This document shows, in pieces, positions 1 through 9,782 of a DNA stretch of 64,000 bases. A program made the translations under genes and the position numbers. The DNA comes from Cytauxzoon felis (taxonomy: Eukaryota; Apicomplexa; Aconoidasida; Piroplasmida; Theileriidae), in NCBI GenBank assembly GCA_020283715.1, contig JAIQCW010000244.1, positions 1 to 64,000 of the forward strand, given 5' to 3'. Below the pieces are notes generated by a model. It was not told where the DNA came from. It worked only from the letters and a program-made list of their open reading frames with translations, and made no database searches. Position 1 is the stretch's first letter, and every line of letters starts with the position of its first letter.

Positions 1-1
1 T

Positions 2-310
2 GAAGATAAACCTGTGGTTGAAGAAGCATCAGAGACTCCAGAAGATAAACCTTTGGTTGAAGAACCAACAACTGATGTTCAAGAATCAAATGAATCTGTT
101 CAAGAATCTACACCTGATGTACCTGAAGAATCTGAATCAACAACTGAAGTACCAGAAGCCTCTGCTGAACCTAAATCTGATGATGTTCAAGAATCAAATG
201 AATCTGTTCAAGAATCTGTTGAAGATAAACATGCAACTGAAGAAGCATCAGAGACTCCAGAAGATAAACCTTTGGTTGAAGAATCAGTTTCGAATGATTC
301 TTCTGGTTAA
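2..310 (+). CDS. C-terminal part of an acidic Glu/Ser/Pro-rich repeat protein (5' end outside window)
   Basis: The frame is already open at the first bases of the window and runs to a TAA at 308-310, so only the last ~102 codons are present. The peptide is very acidic and consists of short repeats: the block EEASETPEDKPLVEE occurs near its start and again near its end, and DVQESNESVQES occurs twice, with matching nucleotide duplications around 20-50/239-270 and 73-108/181-219. There are no cysteines, membrane segments or recognisable domains. Low-complexity E/P/S-rich tails are common in secreted or surface proteins of piroplasms, but without the N-terminus I cannot say whether there is a signal peptide. 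The function is unknown. It is convergent with the aminotransferase gene downstream. Confidence 0.7.
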   Translation, partial: EDKPVVEEASETPEDKPLVEEPTTDVQESNESVQESTPDVPEESESTTEVPEASAEPKSDDVQESNESVQESVEDKHATEEASETPEDKPLVEESVSNDSSG

Positions 311-427
311 GATTGAATTGTAAAATATTTAAAATTTCTATTAAAGGGATAATCCCTATTAATTTAATAACAGATTTTTTTAATGTAATTCTAATAACGT
401 ATAAAATTAAAATAAATGATTTATAAA

Positions 428-2370
428 TCAATTGCTCAGTACATTATATAATGCATTTACCAATAATTTAATCTTACGATCATTTAATGCAGCTACACAG
501 ACGCGTGAATTCGATATAATATAAATATGATGCTCATTCTTTAATCTTTCAACATAATCCTTTGATATATTGAGAAATGCAAACATTCCACGTTGTTTAA
601 TTAAATGAGACCAATCACCAGGTACCCTTTTTTCCAATAAAGCATCATAAAGTGATTGTCTCATTGAAATTATACGTCCAATAATCGACGTCAACTCATC
701 TAGCCAAGTCCTCCTTAAATCCATATTAGATAATATCCTATAAGCAATCTCTGAACCATGACGAGGTGGATTACTGTAACATGATCTAGCTATCTGCTTC
801 AAATTAGAAACTATCTTCTTATTCATCGAATCCGATATTTCTTCACCCATTACCTACAGAATTTATAGTTATAATTGAAATAATAAATAATACATCCATA
901 AGGGTCCTCCACTCGAGGTCCAGTACCATTCCTCATTCCATCACTACCTTCTCTACCGCCACGATCTCCGGGAGTAGCTCCACCCTTCAGGGATAGTTAA
1001 TTAGAAGAGCTGACGGCAGGACAGACCTCAGGTGGAATGGCGAGTGGAAACAGAGTTGGATTGGACCTCAGGTGCGTTGGTAGTGAATGTATGAAACTAT
1101 GTTAATACTTACGATGTGTAGAACACCAGTTCTTGTGGAGTAAAGGCTCATGATTTTTGAGAATGATTGTGCAAGTAGAAAGTTTACACCTGCATCACAG
1201 AAGAGTTTGATTGGAAGTGCGTCTTTCTTGAGATTGTTTGTGGCAAAACCTTGATAAGCTGTATCTAAAAATGCTATTAATTGTTTCCTTTTTATGATGT
1301 CGATTATTTTCAACCATTCATCTTCGGATAAATCTAGACCTGTAGGATTATGGCATGATGTCTGTAAAACAACGATTGTATTTTCAGGGTAAGTTTCAAA
1401 ATCAGCTAATAGTCCTTTCATATCTACAGTGTTATCCTTGTAATTATAATATGGATGTTCACGATACTCAAATCCTGCACGTACAACAATGGATTCGTAA
1501 GCGACCCATGATGGATTACTAGTATAAACAGCCTGAATATGGATGACGAATTATTTTTTTGTATAAGAATTTTCAGGGTATACCAAATCTTTGTATACTC
1601 AAGATGTGAAATAAATTCAACTTACAGTCCCTGCAGGTACACATCTACGTAATAATGATAATCCATTAAATAAAGCACCAGTTCCGGAGAGGGCATGCTG
1701 TGATATCATACGGCTCCTTAATTTTTTATAATCATCTTCGCTATACCCTTCAAATTTAAAAAGTAAATCCGTAGCCTCATTAACAAATAAATCATGACCA
1801 AGAAGAGGTAAATACTCCTCAAATTCATTAGGGTCATTTGCCATAGCTATTTTAGCCATTCTTACAGCTCTAAAAAAATTTAATTTAAAAATCGAAAACC
1901 GAATAGATATCAGGTATTGATATCAGCAATACCTCCACTTAGGTACAATCATTACCTCCATCTCCGCCACGATCTCCGGGAGTTACTATACTCTTTAGAG
2001 ATAGGTAATTGGAAGAGCTGACGGCAGGACTGACCTCAGGTGGAGAGCTGTCTGCAAGACAAATATGGGCTGTACTAGAAGGTGTATGATGTAATATACG
2101 AGTAGGTAACATATTAATTGCTTCGATTGTTAATTTGGAGTAAACATACTTGAACATTTGCGGTTTTCCTTCGGCATCTCTGTAAACTCCTAGGCAAAGA
2201 TCGACTTTATCTGGATGTTTATCATTTTTGGCAGCGAGTACGGGTCCAAAATGTAGATCAGGTGGCACAATTTCTAGGTTGTTGTACATTTTATTATAAT
2301 GAAAGCATCTTGAAAGGGGGTTGAATATATTTTTTAGATGAGATCTTATAAATCTTATATTAAAATACAT
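428..2370 (-). CDS. Aspartate aminotransferase (4 exons)
   Basis: PLP-dependent transamination between aspartate/2-oxoglutarate and oxaloacetate/glutamate. Exons on the minus strand are 2150-2370, 1626-1869, 1113-1532 and 428-853, joined in phase to give 436 residues. The family landmarks are in order: PPDLHFGPVLAAK, VDLCLGVYRD, EYLPLLGHDLF, ALSGTGAL, SNPSW, SCHNPTGLDLS, LDTAYQGF, the PLP-lysine segment AQSFSK near residue 280, and the C-terminal RQSL..., WSHLIKQRGMFAFLNI and NSRVCVAAL. The first Met adds about 27 basic/hydrophobic residues that could be a targeting peptide; a later Met begins just before NNLEIVPPD. Introns 1 (280 bp) and 3 (259 bp) each hold one copy of the interspersed element in the gene's sense orientation, while intron 2 is 93 bp without one. 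The enzyme assignment is secure; the compartment is inferred. Confidence 0.95.
908..1074 (-). repeat. Interspersed element, module A, in aminotransferase intron 3
   Basis: Module A in the sense of the host gene (reverse on the + strand): the A core at about 957-978, then a diverged TTCAGGGATAGTTAATTAGA, followed by AGAGCTGACGGCAGGAC. CCACTCGAGGT- and ACCTCAGGTG-type boxes lie at both ends. No module B. Confidence 0.9.
1932..2060 (-). repeat. Interspersed element, module A, in aminotransferase intron 1
   Basis: Module A in sense relative to the gene, with TCTTTAGAGATAGGTAATTG and AGCTGACGGCAGGAC intact. If the intron were retained, the exon 1 frame would stay open into the element and read it in the same peptide frame (SSNYLSLKS) used by exonic copies. 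Confidence 0.9.
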
Positions 2371-2523
2371 AAAGAAAACAAGAAAATATTATACATTTAA
2401 CATGACAATTTATAAATTGTAGGTGCTTGTAAAAATATGTGTAAATTACCCACCGGATTCGGGTAAATTTCTGAATGTATCAGGTATATTTGACAATGTT
2501 TTGATTTTTATATTTTCATTCAG

Positions 2524-4504
2524 TTAATATGCGGTGTTGTTTAATTTCTGCGATATGATATCCAATTTTCCTCTAATTTGATCTATTGTACTACTATTTA
2601 GACTCTTAAGCTTGGCATTGACATTTATTGTCATGTGGTTCCTCTCATCCAGAGTGATTTCCTTGATTTTTTCTTTGAGTTTCTGTAATGACTCTATGCT
2701 AGAATGTCTAGAAACATGATTTTTCACCCACTTAGTGGTTGGATTGAATGGGCTTATAGAGGAGTCAATTGTACTTGGGCTCAATGACTTTATAGGAGAG
2801 TAAACAGAATTATAATCAGTGAAGATGTTCCTCGGTGATTTGGTAGTCGAAGAAGATGTAGATGTAAAATTGGCCTCGTTAGATGGGGACGAAAATACTA
2901 TCGTATTATCAATCCTCGAAACCAAATTAAATCTATCATCAAGCTCCTCCACATTTATACATTCACCAATATTCATGTCTCCTCCACTGTATGTCCTATT
3001 AATTACATCCTCTATTCCATTGGATGGAGATACTTCACCCGAGATATTTTGATTCGCCGTGGCGGCTGCATTTTTTACCTCGACCTCCGATTCCCTGAGA
3101 TCAGCTTCAGGTATTCCACTTGAAGTCAAATCATTACTTTCACCACAATCTCTGGGAGTGGCTATACTCTTTATAGATAGGTAATTAGAAGAGGCTTCCA
3201 CTCCCAGTGGAACTAACGTTGTAAACTTATGTGTATCAGCATGTGGAATAGAGACATCTTCCTTTTTATTTCGTTCGATGATTGCATCGTTGATATTGAA
3301 GAATCCATTGGAAGGACTTGTAGCTACGGTATAGTTCCTATTCTGGTCAATTGATGTTCCATCATCACAAGGTGGTAGATGTTGTAATTTGAATAGGGTC
3401 CTACACCTCAGTCTGTTATTGATATCAATTAAAGACTGATTTTGCACTTTATAAATAGAAACATCATCTAATAGCCTTTTATTATCAGTCCTTAAACGTT
3501 GTACCTCTAATTCTGTATCCTTGTACAACACCATCAAATTATTAACCTCAATCTTTAAATTCTCATTCAATTTATGAATCTGTTGCAAATTGCCCCTAAA
3601 GTAATCCAAATCCTTCTCCAACGTCAAAATCTTATTAGATAATTCCAATTTCCTATTATTCAACTCGTCAACCTCATTCCTATGCATATTTTGCATGATC
3701 TCCTGTGACGATATCAATGAATTATTCTCCTGCATATACAAATTTATTTTATTCTGCAACTGCATCTTATCCTTCAAATTCTCATCATTATATTTTCTCT
3801 CTATTATCAAATCTGACTCTATACTAGACAAATTGCCCTTTAACAATGCAATCTCCTCCAACAATCTCACATTCTCCCTCCTTGCATTCTCCAGCTCAGC
3901 AACGGAAGTTTGTGATCTAATATCACTAATCTTAAAATCTTTTATGGTGTCAGCATCTCGTAAATGAACCTCGCTTCCACCTTCCCCTTTATTAAAGGTA
4001 TGAATATTCGATAGGAGTATTTTTTTCCTCTCCTCCTTCTCCTTTTTTCAATTGGTTAATTTGTTCATTGATGCGCAGCGTCAGGTCAATGTACTTGAAT
4101 GAGACCTCTTCATCACATCTAGGCATAGAGTCAGAGTGGAAATCATTGACTATCAGTCTATTATCACCAAGTCTTCTAATGGGTAGATATGATATCTCCC
4201 TTCTATTTCGAACATATGCTAGAGTAGATTTGTCGGTACCATATAATTCGCTACTAGTCAACTGAGGTAGTGAGTCATTTCTGCGTAACTTACACCGTTC
4301 CTGGAATACACGATCGGAAAATGATAAAACGTCTTTAGATTTATGATTTTTATTGTATTCCATCAGCAGCGGATCATCATTTATGTCGGATTCTTTGAAA
4401 ATGTCTATATACAGTACGGCACTCCCATCATCTTCCGTCAATGCCGTATTAAGCTTCTGTGAAGGGGATTTATATAACAACGAATCGTCAATTTCCGTTC
4501 CCAT
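2524..4504 (-). CDS. Coiled-coil protein of ~659 residues with a one-base frame break in an A7 run
   Basis: Two reading frames meet here. The first starts at 4504 (MGTEIDDSLLYKS) and stops at 3992; the second is open from about 4025 to 2524. They fit together if one base is removed from a seven-T run on the + strand (4020-4026, A7 in the mRNA), giving 1980 nt. The N-terminal third is polar; residues about 200-390 are rich in leucine heptads and form a long coiled coil; the rest is Ser/Asn-rich. One interspersed element is translated in the linker after the coiled coil (3074-3212). No catalytic domain is recognised, so a structural or cytoskeletal role is only a guess. An alternative is an unseen intron, but I find no GT..AG pair close to the junction that preserves the frame. 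Confidence 0.65.
3074..3212 (-). repeat. Exonic interspersed element (A then B) in the coiled-coil protein
   Basis: Somewhat diverged A and B modules in coding sense, translated as [19 protein letters not shown] followed by IPEADLRESEVEV. Frame and order match the other exonic copies. Confidence 0.85.
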
Positions 4505-4792
4505 GATTAATCGTTAGTGGCGTACACATTATGGGATAAACATATCTAGTTAATGTCTACAAGCGCATGCATCTGTGTATTCACATGCCACACAGGCGTG
4601 GAACTGGCAAATGACAGAGAAAAACGAAGGAAATGAGCATAGACATGAGAAATATCGACATTTAACAATGTATTATGATAAATACAGAATAATTTTGGAG
4701 TACATTATTAAGGCGTGCGGAATAATACATCCATTAAGCTACACATTATTATGTGGAATGGTCATGTGTGAGAGTAACCTTCGAGATTAAGA

Positions 4793-5029
4793 CTACATAT
4801 TGAGGCCGTTTAGATAATTATGGCGTTTTTTTATTAAACTTTCAATTATTTTTGCTAAAATTTGTGGTTCCATGCCCTTTTCGGAGAGTGCTATGATAAT
4901 GTAGACAAGTTGGCGATTTAACCCTGTGTTGAGTATACTTGCGATTTCATGGATATTGTTTACTGTATCGTTGATAATTTTATCACTATCTACATTGTAA
5001 TTTTGACCTTGTGAGTTGTATTGATTCAT
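4793..5029 (-). CDS. MZT1: Mitotic-spindle organizing protein 1 (MOZART1-like)
   Basis: A 78-residue protein, close to the usual ~80. MOZART1 binds GCP subunits and recruits gamma-tubulin complexes to microtubule-organising centres. The diagnostic central segment is visible: EIASILNTGLNRQLVYIIIA, followed by LSEKGMEPQILAKIIESL, matching the family pattern of three short helices with the I(S/A).ILNTGL motif and the 'G..PE.L...I..L' helix. The ATG at 5029 was chosen because the open frame upstream has no other ATG. The gene is single-exon, downstream of the divergent PH-like gene. In parasites that divide by schizogony this would act at the nuclear-envelope spindle pole; that location is inferred. 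Confidence 0.88.
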   Translation of the reverse strand: MNQYNSQGQNYNVDSDKIINDTVNNIHEIASILNTGLNRQLVYIIIALSEKGMEPQILAKIIESLIKKRHNYLNGLNM

Positions 5030-5317
5030 TGTGATTTGATGTGTACCGCCGGAGAGCACTTCGTATGCATGAATTCTGTACTTTGTCTATTCGACAGTAT
5101 ATATGACAAATTACTCAAAAGACTAGTAGTAAATACATGTGAAATAATAGTTATAATAAATTACGATATAGTAAAGAACTTAAATTAATAGCTGTATAAT
5201 CGCTAGTGTGTTTGTAGATTTGTTATAGTGTAGTTGTAGGACATCAAATTTCGATGTTTATGATGTAAAAATGGGCTATTAAGATTCGCATTTGATATAG
5301 TTGTGATTGAAGTTAGG

Positions 5318-8300
5318 ATGGATGTGTCAAATTTTAACATAGCGGTTGACAATTTGATTAATAAATTCAATGACGAACCATTGGAGAGCCAATGTAGACT
5401 TACACCATTGAAGAGCGTTGAGAGTGATGTTGATCCTCAGGTACTATTGGATAAGATCAGGGATGAATGCAATAACATAGTTGTGCCATCATCTGTGAGG
5501 TCGAATGGTAAGGCAAGGAATGAGATGGTATTGGAACATGCTGAAGCTGTCATTGAGTATCAACGTGATCGTATAAATTCACTTGAAAAGACTATTGAGA
5601 AGTTCAATGATGCCATAACAAAGACTAATGATATGTATAAGGATGAATTACAGAAATATGCTAGTGAGAATAAAGATTTAAGGATCCAAATGCAGAATGT
5701 AATTTCAGACTATGAAGCTCTATCTAATAGATTTCAAGCTGAACGAGATGAATACCAAAAGCTTAAGGAAAAGGTAATTAAAGATGGCTCAGAAATGATA
5801 AAGAAGGATGAAGTTATTAGGAAATTAAACGACAAAATGGAAGTGCTTCCAAAGGAGAATGAATTTCTCAAGGAAGAGAGGAGAAGACTACTGGATGAAG
5901 TAAAGGTACTTAAGGATCAGTTGATGAATGAGGATGGGAGGAACGAAATAATAAAAATAGAGAATGATAATGGAACGAATGCCTTTAAGCACATGGTATG
6001 TGATGTAAGAAAGCAGGAGAATATAATGATGAGTAAATGTTTGATACAAGTAGAGAATGATTTGATGAGTTATAAAAGATTGAGTGAGGATCAAAAGATG
6101 GAGATTGAGAGATTGAATAATGTGATTGATGATATAAAAAGGACGAATTTGCGTCCTGATAATTTCATATTATCAACTCAGAAGCAAATGTTACAATTTA
6201 GGCAACTATTTATAACAATGGTGAAACAACATAAATGTATCGCAGAGGATAAGGATGTGTCACCATCTGACCACAGGGCAGCAAACGATATTGATAATCG
6301 TTCGTTGCATATGGCATATATACTTAAGGCGACATCAGAGCATAGGGAAATGTATGACAAATTATTGAATGTAGTTAAAAATGCTTTGGGTATCAAATCT
6401 AATACAAATTATTTCTACTCCTTTATAGCATCATATAGATTCACTAATGATTTGGATATCTACGGTGAATATACGAAAAGATCCTTTGATGTGAATGATG
6501 GTTTCATTTTAATACACATCTTGGATGATTTAAATGAGCATGTTGTTTCAACGAAGAAACTACTATTGACAGATCTTATTAGCATACGCAGAGATTTTAG
6601 GAATTTGGAATTCACCTTATCCTACAGCAATGGGCATCATATCATTAAATTAGACAACTCGGATTACTATAACAGATTGTATTACGCCCTTTTATATAGT
6701 GGCTTCATCGTGGAAGATAAATCTCTATCCATCCACTCTAACATCGATTTCTCATTGTTAGAAGACAACAATTGGCCAGTAGATCTTGTACCCATTTACT
6801 ATTCAACATCTATAACAAATCACAACAATACCGTCGCACATGAGGTTACTTCTACTGCAGATCGTGGCAATGTACATTCTGAAGAACAAACATCAGGTGG
6901 AGAAGGAGTCAATAAAAGTACATCATGTGATGTATATGATTATATAAATGGTGTATCTGTGATATTAGAGCCTAAATCATGTTTATTTTATTACGATTAC
7001 AATTTGAATTGTATAGTGATAAATGGTCCGAATATGGCAACTAGACCTAATATTATATTTTGTGGTGAAACATTGTTATTTGCTATTAGTAAGGGCGATT
7101 TTAATGAGGATTATGTAATATTACCACCTCCATTAGCGACGTTTCCTAATGGTAATCCTTGTAGTACTTTTTTTTCTAGACCCGTAGTATATGGTTTATT
7201 GAATCACGCTCGCATTCATTACATTATACCAAGAGATTCTAAATCTAGTGATCAATTGAAAATTATATTTCATGGTGCTAAATTTGCATCTATAAATGAA
7301 TTTACGTCACAAGGCTTATATATCATTGAGCCTGTAGCTGATCTCAGGGAAGAGGAGGGACAAGTAAATAGAGGAGCTCCATGCAATAGCAAAGAGGTTG
7401 TAACCTCAACTGGAAAGAAAAAAACAGGAAATGATGGATGTATCGTAAGACAGCCATCAGATAATATCCAGCATCCATTGTATAAATTTATTAATGGAAT
7501 ATTAGAATTATATCTTAGTGGTTCGGATGTACCTATAAAAGTTGATGTAACAAGTGCATATTATAAAAGTAACGATAGTAATAGAGAGGTCATCATTTAT
7601 ACAAATGTAAATACAGATAAGACAGAAACTTTTGTGTTATCAATAGATGAGGAGGATTTGTATAAAGAGTTTTTAAATGACCTTAAATTGAATGGTATAA
7701 AATCTGTAGATATGCTACCGACCAAAAATAATTTGAATAAGGGTCAATCTTGTATAGTCACTAAAGGTCTTATTGAACTATTCGATTATCAATCATCACA
7801 AACACCCATTATCGTATTCCATATAGATAATACTAAAGTTACTGTAGATGACAAGACAAGAAAAATTGTAATCATTCAACATGGAGAAAAGAGTATTAAA
7901 ATGACCCTAGATTGTACATCAGCTCCTGAATTTGCTAGATGGAAATTCGCCTTAACATTCGGTGGATTTTTAAAATGTGATATCAATACTAATACAGCAC
8001 TAAGAGAATTCATATTCCCAATCAAAATTTTCGATACAATCGACGATAATGGTGGAAGATCAGCATTCGATGTACAAGGTGATAGAATCTTACTATACAT
8101 CAATCCAAATTCTAATGAACCTTTCCTCATTTGGGATAAATCAACCATCAATATTACAACTTTCGATACAGATCGTAGGGTCAGAATTCATGTTAAGAAA
8201 AATACAAAATATGAAGAACGATTTGATCTAATCATACCTCTACTAAATGAATACAATAATTTCATCGGATTATTAAACAGATCAAATTATTCAACAAATC

Positions 8301-8659
8301 AAAATGTCAAAAATTCACCATCGAAATATAAATTTATAATTTCAAAACCAGGAAATATCTCAATGCATTCAAATAAATACGACAAAGAACCACTAATCAC
8401 ACTTCAACTACAAGATTATATTAGCGATATCAATGTAAATGAGCTACTGATTAAATTCAAACCCAAAGTTAGCGATAAAAGAGATGTAATTCTACAATTC
8501 AAAAAAGAAGCATCTTTCAAAAAATGGCTACTTGCAATAAAAATCGCCGGATTCGTACCAATATCCAAAGATAACATACCCGTTCTATACTTCCCTACCA
8601 TAATGTACGGATTTACTTGTCTAGAATCAAAAAGACTATTCAAAAATTATACATTTTAA
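5318..8659 (+). CDS. Large protein with N-terminal coiled coil and tandem PH-like repeats (1113 residues)
   Basis: A single long exon from ATG at 5318. Residues about 70-300 are strongly charged heptad-rich coiled coil. The remainder appears to be six beta-rich modules that each end in a helix of the type W/Y..AL...GF: YYNRLYYALLYSGFIVED, FARWKFALTFGGFLKCD and FKKWLLAIKIAGFVP are the clearest. This is the architecture of pleckstrin-homology domains, whose C-terminal helix carries the conserved Trp; that trait and the spacing of about 80-120 residues support a tandem-PH interpretation. Phosphoinositide or protein binding at a membrane is inferred. Diverged copies of the interspersed element sit between modules 1-2 and 2-3. 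I do not recognise the specific protein. Confidence 0.8.
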   Translation: MDVSNFNIAVDNLINKFNDEPLESQCRLTPLKSVESDVDPQVLLDKIRDECNNIVVPSSVRSNGKARNEMVLEHAEAVIEYQRDRINSLEKTIEKFNDAITKTNDMYKDELQKYASENKDLRIQMQNVISDYEALSNRFQAERDEYQKLKEKVIKDGSEMIKKDEVIRKLNDKMEVLPKENEFLKEERRRLLDEVKVLKDQLMNEDGRNEIIKIENDNGTNAFKHMVCDVRKQENIMMSKCLIQVENDLMSYKRLSEDQKMEIERLNNVIDDIKRTNLRPDNFILSTQKQMLQFRQLFITMVKQHKCIAEDKDVSPSDHRAANDIDNRSLHMAYILKATSEHREMYDKLLNVVKNALGIKSNTNYFYSFIASYRFTNDLDIYGEYTKRSFDVNDGFILIHILDDLNEHVVSTKKLLLTDLISIRRDFRNLEFTLSYSNGHHIIKLDNSDYYNRLYYALLYSGFIVEDKSLSIHSNIDFSLLEDNNWPVDLVPIYYSTSITNHNNTVAHEVTSTADRGNVHSEEQTSGGEGVNKSTSCDVYDYINGVSVILEPKSCLFYYDYNLNCIVINGPNMATRPNIIFCGETLLFAISKGDFNEDYVILPPPLATFPNGNPCSTFFSRPVVYGLLNHARIHYIIPRDSKSSDQLKIIFHGAKFASINEFTSQGLYIIEPVADLREEEGQVNRGAPCNSKEVVTSTGKKKTGNDGCIVRQPSDNIQHPLYKFINGILELYLSGSDVPIKVDVTSAYYKSNDSNREVIIYTNVNTDKTETFVLSIDEEDLYKEFLNDLKLNGIKSVDMLPTKNNLNKGQSCIVTKGLIELFDYQSSQTPIIVFHIDNTKVTVDDKTRKIVIIQHGEKSIKMTLDCTSAPEFARWKFALTFGGFLKCDINTNTALREFIFPIKIFDTIDDNGGRSAFDVQGDRILLYINPNSNEPFLIWDKSTINITTFDTDRRVRIHVKKNTKYEERFDLIIPLLNEYNNFIGLLNRSNYSTNQNVKNSPSKYKFIISKPGNISMHSNKYDKEPLITLQLQDYISDINVNELLIKFKPKVSDKRDVILQFKKEASFKKWLLAIKIAGFVPISKDNIPVLYFPTIMYGFTCLESKRLFKNYTF
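6837..6906 (+). repeat. Degenerate exonic copy of module A/flank in the PH-like protein
   Basis: GAGGTTACTTCTACTG then GATCGTGGCAAT, translated HEVTSTADRGN, followed by ACATCAGGTGGA. It looks like a decayed copy with most of A lost. It lies in the linker between PH-like modules 1 and 2. Confidence 0.5.
7331..7413 (+). repeat. Exonic module B in the PH-like protein
   Basis: GTAGCTGATCTCAGGGAAGA and CAAGTAAATAGAGGAGCTCC, then a GTTGTAACCTCAACTGG box. Translated PVADLREEEGQVNRGAP, the canonical frame. Located in the linker between PH-like modules 2 and 3. Confidence 0.88.
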
Positions 8660-9029
8660 AAGTACAACATAAAAACATAATAATTGCAAACAAGCAAAGA
8701 ATTGTCCACACGAGGTCCAATCCAACTCTTCGTTCCCATTGCATGGAGCTTCTCGTCATCCTGCAGTCAGCTCTTCCAATTACCTATCTCTAAAGAGTAA
8801 AGCCACTCCCAGAGATCGTGGCGAGATTAAGGATGTAGCCTCAGGTGAAAGACAAGGGAAGATAGTATGGATCATCGACATAATGAGTGTGAACAACGTC
8901 TAAAATATTAATTTTTAAATTTAATTCTAGTAATTTTTTTGATTCATCCTTTTGAGAGCCGGCTTTACATATCTGTATGTGGGTGGGTGTAGTGGAGCGA
9001 GTTGTAGTTAATTCTTGTAACTCATAAAA
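8660..9029. other. Intergenic region with one element copy
   Basis: About 370 bp between the PH-like gene and RBM8A on the same strand. It contains the element copy at 8705-8850 and an AT-rich stretch just before the RBM8A start. I see no ORF or RNA gene. Confidence 0.6.
8705..8850 (+). repeat. Intergenic interspersed element, module A
   Basis: CACACGAGGTCCAATCCAAC, then TCCTGCAGTCAGCTCTTCCA, ATTACCTATCTCTAAAGAGT and the A core with CCCAGAGATCGTGGC. A GCCTCAGGTG box closes the copy. Confidence 0.9.
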
Positions 9030-9445
9030 ATGGATCTGGAGGAAATTGAAGTTCCTACAAAATGTAAGTTTATTTAATTTTGGGTTCTTGACTTTATTTT
9101 CTTGTAGCTATAGAAGGATGGATTGTTCTCGTCACTGGTATTCACGAGGAGGCACAAGAGGAGGATATAAGGGATTTGTTTGAGAACTATGGTACAATTA
9201 CTAGTTTACATCTTAATCTTGATCGCAGAAGTGGTTATGTGAAGGGATATGCATTATTGGAGTTTAAAACTCAGGATGAAGCACAAACCGCAATTAACAG
9301 TACGTTGAACGAAGATGTTCTTTGAATTTCCCTATGTTAAAATTACATTTCAATTGTTTTAGATTTAAATGGTCAAAAATTACTGGAAAAGGTGATATCG
9401 GTTTCATGGGTGTTCAAGACCCCTCCGGAGAAAAACGGGGACTAA
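9030..9445 (+). CDS. RBM8A: RNA-binding protein 8A / Y14, exon-junction-complex core (3 exons)
   Basis: Exons 9030-9063, 9108-9299 and 9363-9445 join in phase to a 102-residue protein made almost entirely of one RRM. The first exon is only 34 bp, so simple ORF scanning misses the gene. The family hallmarks are direct: EGWIVLVTGIHEEAQEEDI, then LHLNLDRRSGYVKGYALLEF (RNP1-like) and LNGQKLLEKVISVSW. Y14 pairs with MAGO and clamps EIF4A3 on spliced mRNA about 20-24 nt upstream of exon junctions, linking splicing to localisation and nonsense-mediated decay. The N-terminal extension is shorter than in animals. Introns of 44 and 63 bp have standard GTAAGT/GTACGT donors. Confidence 0.95.
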
Positions 9446-9782
9446 ATGTATTAATGTGAAGTATAATAAATTTCTATTAAATATAATGTTCAATTTAGTG
9501 TTATTTTACTGTTAAATGGTTATATGTGCCTTAATTTTCGTTTGTTCCGTGAGGTGCCGGGATTGTTCCGCGCTTAGGAGATGGTACTAACCTTCTGGCT
9601 AGTATACCTTAAACGTGATTACATATTATGAGAATATAATTTATTATGAATTAGAATGCATTTATTTGAGAAAGATTATACTTATGTTTACTGAAAGTCT
9701 AACTTATGGTGGGGAACATCTATTGATCAGTATAGATTAGAAATGATCTAATCGTCCTTGTACATTTGTACCTCTTTATAAA
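9446..9782. other. Intergenic region between RBM8A and SPT6
   Basis: 337 bp, AT-rich apart from a slightly GC-richer patch around 9545-9600. It presumably holds the RBM8A 3' end and SPT6 promoter. I see no element copy, ORF or RNA gene. Confidence 0.6.

Noticed and set aside
4575..4790. A 71-codon plus-strand ORF between the coiled-coil gene and MOZART1
   Set aside because: First in-frame ATG is at 4611; no family similarity, domain or splice support, and it lies in the short gap between two minus-strand genes. Probably chance.
9545..9600. Slightly GC-richer patch as an RNA gene
   Set aside because: No tRNA fold, snRNA or snoRNA box, or convincing terminator could be recognised.
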